Shown: piece after piece, positions 23,801 through 37,100 of the stretch
Numbering within the stretch: position 1 is the stretch's first letter
How the letters are laid out: the number at the start of each line of letters is the position of its first letter
NCBI GenBank assembly: GCA_911728435.2
Contig: OU452201.1
Span: 7,874,001-7,938,000, forward strand
From: Apoderus coryli
Lineage: Eukaryota; Arthropoda; Insecta; Coleoptera; Attelabidae
Length of the DNA: 64,000 bases
Reading direction: 5' to 3'
Made by a program: the position numbers and the translations under genes
The notes under the pieces: generated by a model
What the model was told of the DNA's origin: nothing
What the model saw: only the letters and a program-made list of their open reading frames with translations
The model's database searches: none

Positions 23801-24772
23801 AATGACACTTGACAAATGACATTAACAGTTGAAGTTGAAAGTTTACAACTGACAGTTCAAATAACAATTGACAAATTACAGTTGACAAATGACAGTTGAC
23901 AAATCCCTGGGCGGGAAAGTAAAATAGGTAAAAACGGGGTATATTTAAGATATAATTTGTATTCTACGATTTTAATTAATTAATGAAGTGGAAACAAAAC
24001 AATAATTTTTCTACTTACCTACCTATTTTACTATTAAACACTTGATAATCGTTTTAATCTACTTCTCCAAGGCTCAGCCATTTATCAGTAATAGGTAGTT
24101 AAAGTCATTGGCTGTTTCATCAGATTGGGAAATAAGTGAATTTTTGAGTTTAGTTTTACGTATTGATGAGGATTCTAAAGTTTATACAGTAACAACGAAA
24201 AGTCACACGTAAATTCAATACCAATCTTTTCTCCCCTAAAGTTCTTAGAATAAACTCTGGCTCATTGGTCGAGTCACCTTTATTGTCAGTTAGGACAGTC
24301 GATTACTATTATACAATACAGTTTTCTAACTCACTCTATATGCCCTATTCAGAGTGGGACGTCCTGTACGCTGAAGTTCGTTCACAAATATTTATAGTTT
24401 ATGTTAAGCCCGCATCTATCGGTAGAAAACCATTAAAATCTGCAACATTATGAAAACGACGAAGAAGAATCATAATAACAATGAACAGCAAAAAAAGCAA
24501 GAGTGCAAATCGAAAAAGAAGAATGATGGAAGAGAGGTGAAGATGTAATGTAAAAGAAGATGAACGGTCAACAACCTGGCTAGGGCGGTGTGTACATGTA
24601 ACAACCAACAACGTCACCTGGACAATTACTCATTACATGTTGCATCCCATGCTGGATAGAAAATGCAGAATGCAAGCTCCTTTTTCAATTCTCTATACCT
24701 ACCTTTTAGTCATTGACGTGGCGTGTAAAGAGATTTATCTATAAGGCTACCCTGGATTTTTAAAGCTAAAAT
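20811..24772. other. intergenic DNA without recognised genes
   Basis: Short frames such as 21209-21553 (+) match nothing I recognise. The phrase ATTGCCGACTCTTTTTGAA at about 22931 recurs near 27560 and, diverged, near 48066, so a dispersed repeat end is present. A minisatellite lies at 23797-23904. Confidence 0.35.
23797..23904. repeat. degenerate minisatellite
   Basis: Variants of GACAAATGACAGTT (7- and 14-base sub-units such as TGACAAA and ACAGTTG) repeat about eight times. Confidence 0.75.
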
Positions 24773-24858
24773 ATATAAAACGAAAAAGCTTTAGCTTTGC
24801 CAGCCCACTGCCGTGGATAAAATCTTGGATTATACGAGTATTTTTCTTTTTACAGAAA
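24773..24858 (+). repeat. 86-bp direct repeat, left copy
   Basis: Nearly identical to 25886-25970 (key block TTTGCCAGCCCACTGCC), in the same orientation and about 1.1 kb apart. The pair brackets the repeat at 24970-25530 and a Penelope-like fragment. Confidence 0.8.
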
Positions 24859-24969
24859 TGGGAGATTAGCGATTTTGAACCAGTAATAAAGATAGCTTAA
24901 TATTCCTATGTGTAAAATTGGCCGCATAAATTTGAAGATTTTAAAATTCTTTTTCTACGACTGTCTTTA

Positions 24970-25530
24970 AATGCCTTTATTATATGTTCAATCATGATTT
25001 GAAAATGTAGTACATTGTAATGCTGTTTATCATTTACCCGTGCGTAATAATATACGCAACTAGTGGGAAATATTATTACACACGATGATAAAATTTCCTG
25101 GTAATGACAAAATTAGCGGCGGGGATGAAAAATCACCAGAGCAACGCCGAAAATACAAACACCAAATTGACGGTTTTTGTATTTATATTTCATAATAATT
25201 ATAATTAAGTATTTCGCTAATTTCAAAACACATAAACAGTGATAGTGAATATAGTTTAACACCACCTAGTCAATTTAATACTTCTAATTTATCGTATTTA
25301 GGCTTATACGCTACCAAGGGTAAGTTTCGAAAAACAAATATTTTCCTAAAAATTATGTTAAATTTATTCAAAAGCATTAAGACAGTCGTAGAAAAAGTAT
25401 AGTGTGAAACTCACATGAAATGACCATTTCCTACTCGTATGATTTGCAGCATGAGCCGCAGGCGAGTGCTGCAAACGATTATACTCGTAGGAAATATATG
25501 TCATTTCATGTTCGTTGCACAATATACTAT
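24970..25530. repeat. second copy of the 12.9-15.9 kb repeat, uninterrupted
   Basis: Blocks shared with 12990-13224 (ATGTTCAATCAT, GAAAAATCACCA, ACAGTGATAGT) run straight into blocks shared with 15332-15840 (TATAGTTTAACACCACC, GTAAGTTTCGAAAAAC, then the long hairpin). The junction GTGAATATAGTTTAAC at about 25248-25263 is the empty site of the 2.1-kb transposon. This copy also lacks the 214-base insert of the first copy. Confidence 0.8.
25397..25530. repeat. long imperfect hairpin, second copy
   Basis: Arms (TTTCCTACTCGTATGATTTG and its inverse) surround a loop with GCAGCATGAGCCGCAGGCGAG, itself partly self-complementary (GCAGCA/TGCTGC). The homologue at 15719-15834 lacks the extra loop. Confidence 0.7.
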
Positions 25531-25534
25531 TGTA

Positions 25535-25740
25535 TAACTGCAGTTATACAAAGAATTTTTCTTATTTATTATTCTTGAACCTTGATCTGCAAATTTGTTT
25601 TATTTTACTTATCTTCACTATGTCAAGTGTTTTTTTCTTTCCAACGTTTCGACAAGACTCTTTTTCAAGAATTCCTGGGATGATCATTTTTACAATCAGT
25701 AACATAAACGCTTAAAAATATATAATAATAAACAAATACA
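25535..25740 (-). mobile_element. Penelope-like element 3' fragment
   Basis: Read on the minus strand, it matches the end of the PLE at 62.5-62.7 kb in order: ACATAAA near an ACAATCAGTAAC sequence, then CTTGAAAAAGAG, a stem and GTCGAAACGTTGG (25641-25671), then AAGGTTCAAGAATAATAAAT. It is diverged and encodes nothing. Confidence 0.65.
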
Positions 25741-25885
25741 TAGATCTAGAGAAAAGTTGGACAATTTAAACACCTTTTAAATGGTGTTTTCAAAATTTAA
25801 CTAACTTTAGTTGTTTTCGAGAATTTTTGGGAAAACAATTTTGTGCGATTTTAGTTTTTATATATTTTTGACATTATTTTTACAG

Positions 25886-25970
25886 ATATAAAATGAAAAA
25901 GCTTTAGCTTTGCCAGCCCACTGCCTTGGATAAAATCTTGGATTATACGAGTATTTTTCTTTTGACAGAA
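25886..25970 (+). repeat. 86-bp direct repeat, right copy
   Basis: Same orientation as 24773-24858, with only a few substitutions (for example CTGCCTTGG for CTGCCGTGG). Confidence 0.8.
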
Positions 25971-26329
25971 AGTGTTTAAAAATATCATAAACGCTCAAAA
26001 TTGACGGTAAATATGAAAAAAATCAATTAACACAAACAAAATTTCATTTTTGCATAAATCTATATTACACGTAAGTATATGTTCTACGCCAATGCGGAAT
26101 ATTAATATAGACCTCCTGTGAAGACCACTATTTCTTAACCTTACTAGATATTCTGCGCTAGCCGCACCTCCTATTATAGATCTTGTAACGTCTAAATCAT
26201 GCATTTTCCACCAGTGGTCGACGTTCGGAATTTGCTAAATATTGGCAACCCATAGACACAATCAATTAGATAGGTACCGAGCGAAGAAAACTAAAAAATA
26301 ACTAACCGCGGTGCGTTGAGGTTGACTAA

Positions 26330-26476
26330 AATAACAGCCTCATTTGGGCATCCACTGCGCTCTGCATCATTTGTGCTGGGACGACCACGTTTAAATTCAG
26401 CAATCCATTTCTCTACCATTTGTCTCGATGGAGCAGAGTTCGGATAATGTTTATCAAGCCATTTTTTGGTTTCCAC
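26330..26476 (-). pseudogene. mariner transposase N-terminal fragment
   Basis: The minus strand reads KKWLDKHYPNSAPSRQMVEK and then AEFKRGRPSTNDAERSG. This is the helix-turn-helix region of a mariner of the mellifera type. It is about 48 residues long and ends at a divergence after NEAV. No inverted repeats were found. Confidence 0.8.
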
Positions 26477-26499
26477 TGTATTTTTTTCATCAAAAAGGA

Positions 26500-28785
26500 A
26501 TCATTTATCAAAACTCGAAATTCACTTTCTTCATATTGCTGTCAAATTTATACACTTATCGTTTGAAGATTAGTACTAAATAAAAATCATATGGATAAAA
26601 TTCTAGTAACGCCATCTATGTGTCATACTACAGACATATTGAATGAGAAGAAGAATTGGGAAATGATTTTTTCAAAGATCATTGTCTGTTCTAAAAACCA
26701 TTTAAAATGTAAATAGAACAATTATGAAAGATGAAAGACTATCTTCGTATAAGGAATATTAGCTATAGAGTAAAAATTCTAAATATTGATGATGAGTTTT
26801 GTAGAGAAATGTATTTTTGTTAAGCCTAGAGCTATTCATAGCAGCAAAGCTTTGCCCTTAACTGCTTTATTTAGCCCAGGGACCTCAAGTGAGTCTAATC
26901 CAGGCCTGATGGTTCTAAATAACAACCAATGGTGGTATAGTTTTCCAATCAAATGCATCTAGGATGCTGCAAGGTAAATCCTAGACGAATTGAGATAGTG
27001 CGAGTAGCAGGAGTCCAGCACATCGGTAGAGGTTATTATTGATAGGATAGTACTTCTAGCGAAGGAAAAATAATAATGTACGAGATTAAAGAGGCGGGCA
27101 TTCATTATGGTAGGTACTTCCATAGCGAGATGCGGTTACATACATAGTATATATTAACGTAATGAAAATAAAAAGATACTTTTACAAAGACTTAACTAAA
27201 TATATTAGTGACTACTAATTTTGGAAATAACTCTCTGCTAAAATTATCAAACAAATAAATAGTTTATGTTTATTTAATAATTTATATAGATTAAGAGCCA
27301 ACTAAGAATTTAAGTATATTACAAAATAATGCATAAAATGGGCTGTACGCGGATTCGGTGCACAGTAAAATTCTATAGCGACATGTCGCCTTTAATACTC
27401 GTATTTCGTATTCCGAGAACAGTTTTCTACACTATTTCCCCCTTTCCCCGCCCAGCAAGAAACACAACACGTACAATTTTGTGCAAAAGCCATTGACAAG
27501 AATGCCATACCAATGCCCGCATAACGCCACTGGATTTGATCTAGTTAAGGCTGTTTAATATTGCCGAGTCTTTTTGGAATTCCCTGTATATCATATTTTT
27601 CTGAGAGGTTGAAGAATGTGGAAACTCACACACAAAACAGTGCTCTCAATGGTAGACTCATCAATTATTATCATACAACCTTCTTATGTGGTTGTTTATA
27701 AGATTTTTTTAGCTTATTGTCATTTGATTTTGTTTTATTTTTCCATTTTTCTAGCCTAAAGCAGTAGATCACCACCAAAAGGTAACTTGACTTGAGCTTG
27801 TAGCAGTGAAACAAGATAGTACCTATTTAAATATTATTTTAATGGTAATATACATGTGTTACTAAATGTTCACACTGTACCTGCCGAATTTCATTGTTAT
27901 TTATCTATTTTCATATACCTAGTAGTAAAGAACGATTTGCTCTGTATTTATTTATCTGACTCAATGCTAATGTATCGTCCATAATTAACAGGGTGCAAAT
28001 TAATAATCATTTTGGCCAATAATAGCCAATTTAGGTATAATTTGGCTATTATTGACGTATGTGGACGATCATTGGTCAACAAATAAATAAAGAGCAACGT
28101 CGCAACCTACAATAATTATGACTTTGTTACAAACTTGATTTGTTACATTTTCATTATTATATTATGCTAAGCAATTCGTATAGTACTGATAAGGACTCAC
28201 CTTGTATACGTATATGCATTATCAAAGTTCGTAATACAGACGAAAATAATATTTTAAATTACAATAAATTTGCTGTCCGAAGTTAACGAATTTTTATTAA
28301 CGATCGCACATCACTCCAATTTTATTATCAATCACGTTAATCATTAGTTTTTATCCATAGTCCACAGTAGGTATAAAACAAGAACAAACACCAAGTCACA
28401 GACACATGTTATTCAGATATTTTGTTGATACTATGAAATGTTATAGTAATTTAATAAAAATAATAATCAAAAAACAAAACGTGTTGGAAAGCAAAGTTAA
28501 CAAAGTTGACTGAACTCGCTGAAATTCATTCCCATTCACAGATTTTCGTAAGGGATTTTTGCGTATCATGCGCATTTTTGATGTGGTTTTTTCCTGATAT
28601 CCGATATACCTACGTGTATATTTTGGATTGAAACAAACAAGAAAAAAACATGGAAAAACAGGGCTATCTTCAAAAGTAAATGGCCAAAATACTACTAAAA
28701 TTACTTCCATAAATGTCCTTTATGATTTTGCCAAATATTAATGTATAAGTCCATTCAAAAAGGCCATAGAACTAGAATTTTTTCT
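26500..28785. other. intergenic DNA without recognised genes
   Basis: Around 27520-27600 the phrases ACGCCACTGG, ATCTAGTTAAGGC and TATTGCCGAG, ending in TTCCCTGTATA, match the repeat at about 47950-48080. A small hairpin lies at 28006-28053. The rest shows nothing. Confidence 0.35.
28006..28053. repeat. small hairpin
   Basis: CCAATAATAGCCAA and TTTGGCTATTATTG pair around a 12-base loop. Outer bases ATCGTCCAT/ATGTGGACGAT add a weaker second stem. Confidence 0.5.
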
Positions 28786-28930
28786 ATAAGCAAAAGAAAA
28801 AAGTCTTGTTTCACCAAGACAATCAAATCGATGAAAACTATGGCAAAATTGAATGAATTGGGCTTCGAATTGCTTACCCACCCACGGTATTCTCCAGATT
28901 TAGCCCCCAGCGACTTTGATGATAATTAAC
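28785..28930 (+). pseudogene. mariner transposase C-terminal fragment
   Basis: The frame gives KSMKTMAKLNELGFELLTHP then RYSPDLAPSDF. This spans the region around the third catalytic aspartate of mariners (SPDLAPSD). The second aspartate region just upstream is frame-broken. The fragment stops at DDN and is too short to judge its subfamily beyond mellifera-like. Confidence 0.85.
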
Positions 28931-29079
28931 ATAATGCTTTATCCATTCAAGGCTTATATAGAAATTGTATCATGTACACCTGGAAGCAAAAACCAGCAGC
29001 TCATAATGATAAACCTTTAACTTCTTAGAGCAACTTTCATTTTGCAGGTTTATCCTTATGAAGCGTTTGTTGACTAATT

Positions 29080-29725
29080 TTAGTTTTTCAACTACAAAAA
29101 CTGTCTCAAATCTTTGAAGCTTAACGCCAATTACCATATCTTAAATAAACAAGACTGTCGATTCTGGTGCGAAGAAAATCCATAAATTATTCATAAAAAA
29201 CCATTACATTCACCTAAATTGACAGTTTGGTGTGGTTTTTGGTCTGGTGGAATCATCGGTCCGTACTTCTTTCGAAATGATGCTGGTAACACCGTTACTG
29301 TAAATTGAGAGCGGTATAGATCGATGATAACCAACTTTTTATGACCGATTTTGGAAGAAGTTGATCTTGAGAACATTTGGTTCCAGCAAGACGGGCCTAC
29401 GTGCGACACAGCAAATGCAACAATTGAATTATTGCTAGAAAAGTTTGGAGATTCGATTATTTCAAAAAATTGTGCTATTGAATGGCCTCCAAGAAGTTGG
29501 GATTTAACACTATTAGACTATTTCTTGTGGGGTTATTTGAAGTCATTGGTCTTTCGAAACAAACAAGACTCTTTTCAAGCTTTACAAGTCAATATTGAAC
29601 GTGCCATTTATGACATACGACTTGATTTAGTGGAAAAAGTGCTCGAAATTTGGGTTCATCGAATTCGTTCCTGCAGAAGAAGTCGTGGAAGCCATTTGAA
29701 TGACGTTTTATTTAGAACTTAATTG
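29080..29725 (+). pseudogene. mariner-like DDE transposase C-terminal half
   Basis: Blocks in order are NKQDCRFWCEENP (29145), KLTVWCGFWSGGIIGPYFF (29217), ENIWFQQDGPTCDTA with the second catalytic Asp (29370), and WPPRSWDLTLLDYFLWGYLK with the third (29485). The C-terminus ends SHLNDVLF (29710). Stops interrupt the part before 29350, and one frame is open from 29351 to 29722. The N-terminal DNA-binding half and the first catalytic residue are not identifiable. It belongs to the same broad group as the fragment at 49640-50075. Confidence 0.85.
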
Positions 29726-32040
29726 TATCGATTGTACTTCACATTCAATAAAAAAACTTTTTAATTTCCTTAACAATAAGTGTGTTTTTTTTTTAAGAAA
29801 TCATATCACTCTTATTGGAAAACCCTTTATTATTGGATATCTATTTCGAAAGCTGGAGCACAGATTGCTGATTTTGTCTCTATGCCTGGTCTTTGGAACT
29901 CTAATAGAAAAGGTAATTCACGGTTAAACTGTGACCTATCAAAGGTAAAATAGCAGCAATGTTAGCGTGTGTGGTGAGTCGAGAAAAAAAATAACAAAAC
30001 CACATCGGCTGGCGGCATTTGTTTGAGAGAAAATGCCTGTACCTACTATAATATGATGACGATGAGAGAGTGTAGGTATAGTGTGGTGTGTAGAGAAATA
30101 CTGCCGATCGTTCACCCTGAAAGGTTGAAGCCCGCGCGCGATTCTCAGCTGTTTTCCCAACAATGTTGCCAAATAGCGTAGTATGAATGGCATTTTATAT
30201 CTTAAAAATTAAGTAATGATCTTGCTGTATCCAAATACTTATATCGACCAGAAAATTTCCCGGTTTAATGGAAGAAAACACACCCGGAGGGAAGACATCG
30301 TATTCCTCAGGGACCTCTCCTTTCGAATGCAAAAGATTCAGGACTAAATCCCCTTGTCTTTTTGTCATGTTGTGTCTGCAAGCTTTGCTGAATCTATTCT
30401 AAAGACAATATGAACAGAATAGACTCCCTCTAAGGGGAAATAAATTGACTGTCTAGCTATTAGATTACGCCACCTCACGACTTTCACCCTAATGCTCCTT
30501 GGCTACAAATGTTTTTTTTTTCGGTGATAGGTATAAGGTGTAGTTTTAGAACATTGAACCTGTTGTCTAAGGCTGCAGTGGTATGATGGTTATAAACCTT
30601 GTACAGGGCAGTAGACTACAATTGGAATTTTATTGGCTGCCATCCGTTACTTTACAGACATACTGTATAGTGTTCTATATTATTTAAAAATGTATAAATA
30701 GTACATTATTTCAATCATCATCAAAAATTTGGATTCTCCTTACATTGGCCTATTTTAATCTTGATTTTGCGGTTAATCTGTTTATAGACTAGGCTACTTA
30801 TATCATGCCTTGACACTATGACTTTTATACCTAAATAAATACACAATTATTACGATTAAAATAGTAATTTTAATTACAATTTAATTAAATATTTATACAT
30901 ATTATTGAGTTGATAAAAGTAAGGACAATATACAAGAAAGCTACAAATAAAACTATTTTTATTCAATCACTTACAATATAATACGAAGAACTTCATATAA
31001 ATCCGTCATTACTTAGATCCAATATGTAGTCCCCTAGTGCTGGTCAGATTTTTCTCACAGATGAACATGCCAGGTAAATGACTATTGTATTTTGTTCAAA
31101 TAAATAATTCATCAAATAACCTCATTATTTTAACAAATACCAAAAAATTCTAAAGGTACTTTTAGTAGATACCGCAAATATAAATACAGTAACGTACTAA
31201 GAACTTTTTTAGGCGCATTAATTAAATAATAGTGCTAAATCAGAATTATATTTTCAAAGATATCCCCCGAAAGAAATCAGCCGTAAAAACAAACATTTTC
31301 TTAAATGATGAAATTAGATTTTTATCCAGCCTCTTGGCTCTTGAAGTGAAGGTGATAAATTTTCGAATACCTTGAAGTGTCTTTTAGGGAAATTGGTGTT
31401 GAACGAATTAAAAAAAAACTTCGACCTTAGACCGAACATCTCATCGACAAAAAATAAAAATTAGTTACTTATATAACTTTTTTAACCCCTGTATATTAAA
31501 TGTCGAACTAGGCCATAGAAAACTTGACAACTTCACCCTGAATTATTTTTGGTCCACTATACTATTCGTTTAAAAATAAAGAAGTTATTTCTATTTAAAG
31601 TTTAATTGTCCAAAAATGTGTGTTCAAACCATTTTATTTTCTAAGAGGGTCTATTTACAAAACTGTAATTTAAATTTTTGGTTTTTAAATAGAAAAAAAA
31701 ATTAAATGACAAAAAATTGCAACTTATATTTTTTTTTGTTTCAATAATTTTTTATAAAACAACGGTTAGCCTTAACCTCATGAAATATGATATCAATAAA
31801 AAGTATGGGAAAGGAACTTCTCAAATTTAGGCAGATATACAGGGTGTCCCATTTAAGATTTTCCCATAAAAATACAATTTAGATAATGTGGCCAACCTGC
31901 AAAATTACAAATTAGAGGTCAATGAAATCCAGTAAAACGAAGAAAAGAAGGGAATTCAAATGGATATGATATAAAAAATTGGTATGTATTTTGTTTCTGT
32001 AGTAACCACAACGCCTCAAATTTATGTGGTCTGATCGACA
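29726..32040. other. intergenic DNA without recognised genes
   Basis: A TATACAGGGTGTCCC sequence at about 31836 is one end of a CAGGGTGT-class repeat whose partner is not seen. No gene is supported. Confidence 0.35.
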
Positions 32041-33131
32041 ACACTATGTCGAATACAATGGTCATAAATCGGAAACTTTCACACCCACCAGCGCCTCAGG
32101 GCAGCTGTTTGGCACCATTAATATTTTCAATTTTCATTAATGACATATCCCAGGAACTTACAAGCAACCATTTGATGTTTGCAGACGATCTCAAGTTGTA
32201 TCGTGTTATTCGAAACACTTCGGATTGCGTATTGTTGCAGCGCGACTAACTAAGCTTGAAGATTGGTGTAACTATAATAATAATAAATGTAAGTTTGTCA
32301 TATTTTCGAAATCGCAAAATGTTTTTGAATATCGCTATCGGCTGAGCGACACTGCGCTTGAGTGGTGTGATGTTGTCAGGGATCTTGGAGTTTACGTCGA
32401 AACTGAATTGTCATTTAATTATCATATTCAAAGTATTACCTGAGATGCACTACGCATGCTTGGCTTTTTGTTTCGTGTTACCAAAGATTTTAGTGATATT
32501 GAATGTATAACTAATTTATTGTGCTCTGGTAAGATCTAAGCTTGAGTACGCATCTATAATATGGTCTCCCATTCACCAATCTCATGCAGGACACATTGAA
32601 TACATACAGCGCAAATTCCTTAAATATTTAGCGTTTAAAATTTACGGTAGATTCCCATGTACAGGATTCGATCATAGAGCACTGCTCGATCGCTTTGAAA
32701 CGGTTTTGCTGGCTGCTCGCAGAGTGTATGCCGGACAACTCTTTCTGTTTAAGATTATAAATAGCTTGGTGGACTGTTCAAACCTACTCCGATCGTTGAA
32801 TTTTAACATACCGCGCCCCTCTGCGAGGAGTAGCAGACTATTTCACGTTCCTGTTTTTCGTACTAATTATGAATCCAAAGCACCACTACTTCGAGCATGC
32901 CAAACATGTAACATAGAAGCATTTAGTCAAGAAATTAACTATTTCAATGAGCCTGTAAGATCTTTCTGCGTTCAATTGTCTCGGTTCCTGCAAAATCTGG
33001 CCATCTGATGTGTGTGCGTATTTTGTTTTGTAGGATTTTAATTAGTTTATTATTAGTAACTTATGTATTTAGTTATATTGTCTTGTAATTGGGTCTGTAA
33101 CCTGTTAGACAATAAAGAATATTATTATTAT
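32041..33131 (+). pseudogene. 5'-truncated jockey-like LINE, frameshifted
   Basis: The palm domain starts at PQGSCLAPLIFSIFINDISQ, and the catalytic FADD is at 32178-32189. A frameshift near 32243 leads to KCKFVIFSKSQN and VVRDLGVYVETELSFNYHIQ. A stop near 32440 is followed by YASIIWSP (32545) and the tail domain (32706-33008, ARRVYAGQLFLFKIINSLVD). The untranslated end carries AATAAAG and a TATTATTAT tail at about 33112-33131. It is related to the LINE at 11042 but is a different, older copy. Confidence 0.88.
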
Positions 33132-34173
33132 GTCAAAATTAACCATTATTTACAAATATTTTAAAAACTACTGGATCTATCATCTCTCATCTATCAAGAC
33201 TTATGTCATTGTTCTTGTCTTTTAGAGCGCCATTCATATTGTTAAAATATCCAACGTGACTCATTAAGAAACAGCAAGTTTGGTCTGCCGCGCGTTTGTG
33301 AACTACCCTGTATAATTGAAAACGTTTTACGGTTGTACATCTTGAGTTTTTAATAGTTTTCGCTACTTGCAGTGGTTACTCATAACGTACAAATTGACTC
33401 CAAGTAGAGAAAACTATTAAAAACTTGAACTTATTAACCAACATGAAAAGGAAAAGAAAGAAAAACATAATTTTACCAATAATTTTACAAATCATGATTT
33501 AAGTTTATTTCATTTAATTTGTTTATTTTATATAATTGTTCACATTTCACCTGTTTTCTTGTTAGTAAAACTCAGAGGCGTTCCACGTAAAAATTTGTGG
33601 CGAATAACGAGGATTCAACCCCTGAAAATGTGGCATTAATTATCATTAAATTGCCCTTGTTATTGAGTTTTTGACATGTGATAAGCGTACCAAATTTACA
33701 ACTTTTTGGAGAAAAATGCGTCCCACATATTATGAAGCACCCTTTATAAAAGTAGTTCCCTTCAAACTTGAAATAATAAAAACGCCAGTGTCTACCTATT
33801 GGGCTACTTTTCTGCATGTAAAAACATTTGGCACAGTAAACAACACACCTCTCTCTAAAAATTTTTTGCGGAAGCTTTCACTTTTCCAAGACATGCTAAT
33901 ACTAATATGTCGTATCGCGTATGGGCAATTTCACTTTCAATATCCGAAAGCAGTCTCATAATAATTTTTGTTATTAAAATCATTTTTATTTCGCGACTAA
34001 CTTACATAAATATACTTACTTTAATTAATTTAAAATATGTGTTGAATTTAATTGCTGTGTATCATATAATTTCTTAATTTAGAATATGTAATTGAAATCA
34101 AACTTTATTTTTCTATGATTTATCGTGAGCTATAAACAGTTATTTTTAACAAAAAAAAAATATCTGCAATTCA
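33132..34173. other. region upstream of the SLC22 gene
   Basis: Holds a hairpin (33352-33428) and a CACCCTTTATA repeat end near 33738. The last 200 bases before 34174 may carry the promoter and 5' leader of the transporter gene, but no core element is distinctive. Confidence 0.35.
33352..33428. repeat. hairpin with 28-bp arms
   Basis: GTTTTTAATAGTTTTC...CTACTTG and CAAGTAG...GAAAACTATTAAAAAC pair with one or two mismatches around a loop of about 20 bases. Confidence 0.65.
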
Positions 34174-37100
34174 ATGTCATCAATAATTGGTGTAGCCAAA
34201 GGTAAGGTAAACTAACTGTACTTATTTTAATAGTAATTTATGTACTGAAATAAGTAATTAAAAAATGATTTTATTTGTGTACAATAGTAAAAAACTAATT
34301 AATGACTCAAGGGACTACAAGAAATCTCATCAACTACCGTAGTAATTATTATCATTCCCCATTTACTGCTCTTAAAATCAAGTGGTGTACCATTCCATCA
34401 ATGTCTCTGAATTTGCAATTGTCACTGATGATGAGATTTCCAATCTCGAAACATGTATGGTTTAATATTTTAATTACAAGAAGTGCATATTGCGGAGTAC
34501 TTAGACGTCTTTTATTATTCATTCACAAAATTAGATTCTGTATTTTTTGTAGATTCCAAAAACAAAACGGATGAATATGAAAATCAAAAGGACATTTTCC
34601 AATGTACGGTTGGCGATTTCGGCAAATGGCAGTTCAGGATTGCAACTTTAATGGTATTACTTAAATTCCCAATAGCATGGTTTCAACTGAGCATTGTTTT
34701 TCTGGCACCACCAATATCATTTTCCTGTAAAGGTCATGATCATGACTTTAATTCAACAAAACACTACATTGTGAGTAATCATTTATTTAGCCGCTGCTCT
34801 AGATCAGTTTTGTCTAAGGAACAAACCTCTAAAATAGGTCTTGGTCTTGTAGTCTCGTTCATTCTGTTATAATCCTGCTTATAATTTTTAAATTCATTTC
34901 AGGATAGATGTTCGAGTCCCAACGAAACCTCTTGTTCTGAATTTAGTTATAATGTATCAAACTTCTCCTCGACAATTGTCTCAGAATGGAACCTGGTCTG
35001 CCATAACCAAAGACTGGTAGACTTGACCCAAATCACCTTAATGTTGGGTGTATTAATAGGTACCTAACGTATTTTGTACCATAGAATACTATAAGTAATA
35101 ACTGAATTTTTAGGAAACATATTCTTTGGTATCCTCGCTGATAAGAAAGGTCGGAAGTATGCACTGATAATTTGTATAGTTCTGCAGTCCTTATTTGGTG
35201 TGATAGCTTCATGGATGCCGTGGTATTGGGGGTTTGTTTTGGCTAGATTTCTTCTAGGAGTGGCCAATGGAGGTAAGTTAGTTTAGACAGCGTTACTCTT
35301 AGAGGGGATTTGAGGATCTAAAGAAACGTCAAATTAGCCATTCATTGTTTATTTGCTGATTTAATAAATATATTTTTGCTTTTAGGTACAATGGTAACGT
35401 CTTTTGTCATATGCGTGGAAATTGTAGGTGGTAAATGGCGTACAATTATACCAATTTTATATCAAATACCCTTTGGTTTAGGCAATACAATTATGGCAGC
35501 AATTTCGTATTCTTTGCGAGAATGGAGACAATTTCATTTCGCTTTATCAATACTATCCAGCTTCTACGTATGCTACATATGGTAAGATTGACAGAAATGC
35601 CAAATAACTGAACCCAACCTAATAATTGGAGTTTTTCTTCAAGGTTTCAGCTCAGTTTACCATGGCGGAATGGTCAGTCTGAAAGTGATCTTCAGGCTAT
35701 TCGCTACTTTCTTTCACAGCGTCTTTTTTGATTCATCTGATTACTATGGTGTAGTGGCCTTGTCCACGGTGGGCAAATTGAGATATCTGGACATATTCTC
35801 AGCATCCGAACGCCTTAAGAACAAATTTACCTGGGATTCGGATAGTATTCCTTCATTTTTTGTTAATGATTGCATTTCCGTGTTGGTTGCTCCTCTGAAG
35901 TCAATGTTCAACCTGATTTTGGAAACAAACACCCGGATCTATGGAAGGAATCTAAAGTTGTCCCTATCTTTAAGGCTGGCGACATATCTTATATAAATAA
36001 CTATCGTCCTATTTCTTTACTATCCAACTTTTCTAAGCTGTTTGAATTTACACGTTTAATTTCATTCAACCAGTATGATTTCATGTGTGGAAGATCTACT
36101 GTCACTAATCTGTCAATCAGTTCTCGCTGTATCTCTGAAACTGTTGACCGTGTAGGTCAACTCGATGTTATGTACAAAAGCTGGATAACAGTGTCTTGCT
36201 AACTTGATAACTTTGTGTGATTCTTATTTACAAAACCGTAAGCAGGAGTTCCGCAAGGGTCTAATTTCGGTCCATTATTATATCTTCTCTATCTATGACA
36301 TGGATCAATGTCTACTGGAACGTAGGTTGTTTTTTGCGGACGACCTGAAAACAAAATAACAGATTGATGATCTCAATATTAAAAAATGCAAATACCTCAG
36401 TTTCACGCGAAGAGCTAGGTTTATTGACTATCCGTACTTCTTCTTTCAATGCGAATCCACTAACGGATGTTCGCGATAACATTTTCCATTGCTTTTCGGT
36501 TCCTTGCGATGTGTGTGTTAGCGACTGTCTGATATTTCGCAGCCCAGACATTTTCGATACTGTCTCTTCGCATCCTCACGTCGATGACGCTGCTCTTCAA
36601 AAACTTGATGGCCCTTGTAAATGGTACGCCTCCATCTCTATCGTTAGCGATCTGCGCCCAGTAGTTCTTCACAACATCTAAGCCACACTTCTTTATGTTG
36701 GTCTTAAGAAGTGAGTTGACTTTAAGTTGAGAGTAAAGGATTTTCTTTGGAAGGCGTTCCATTGGCATGCGGATTACGTGGCCAGACCATTGCAGCTGGT
36801 GCCCGACAATCATGATCATTCATTATATGAAACACTTAGGGAAAACTGTAATTATTGTCTTTAGAATATTACGTTGCAGGCTCCTTCCTGAATCTCCAAG
36901 ATGGTTACTAGCCGTGGGAAAAAAGAACAACGCTATTGTTATTATGAAAAAAGCTGCTGCATTAAATAAACAGAATAACGTTAAAATTGAATACTGTATG
37001 ACAGAAATTTCAAATGAACCACGAAAACAAAACAACGCATCTGTATCAATGTTATTTAGCACTCGCGAGCTCAAGAAGAGAAGCATATTACTATATATCA

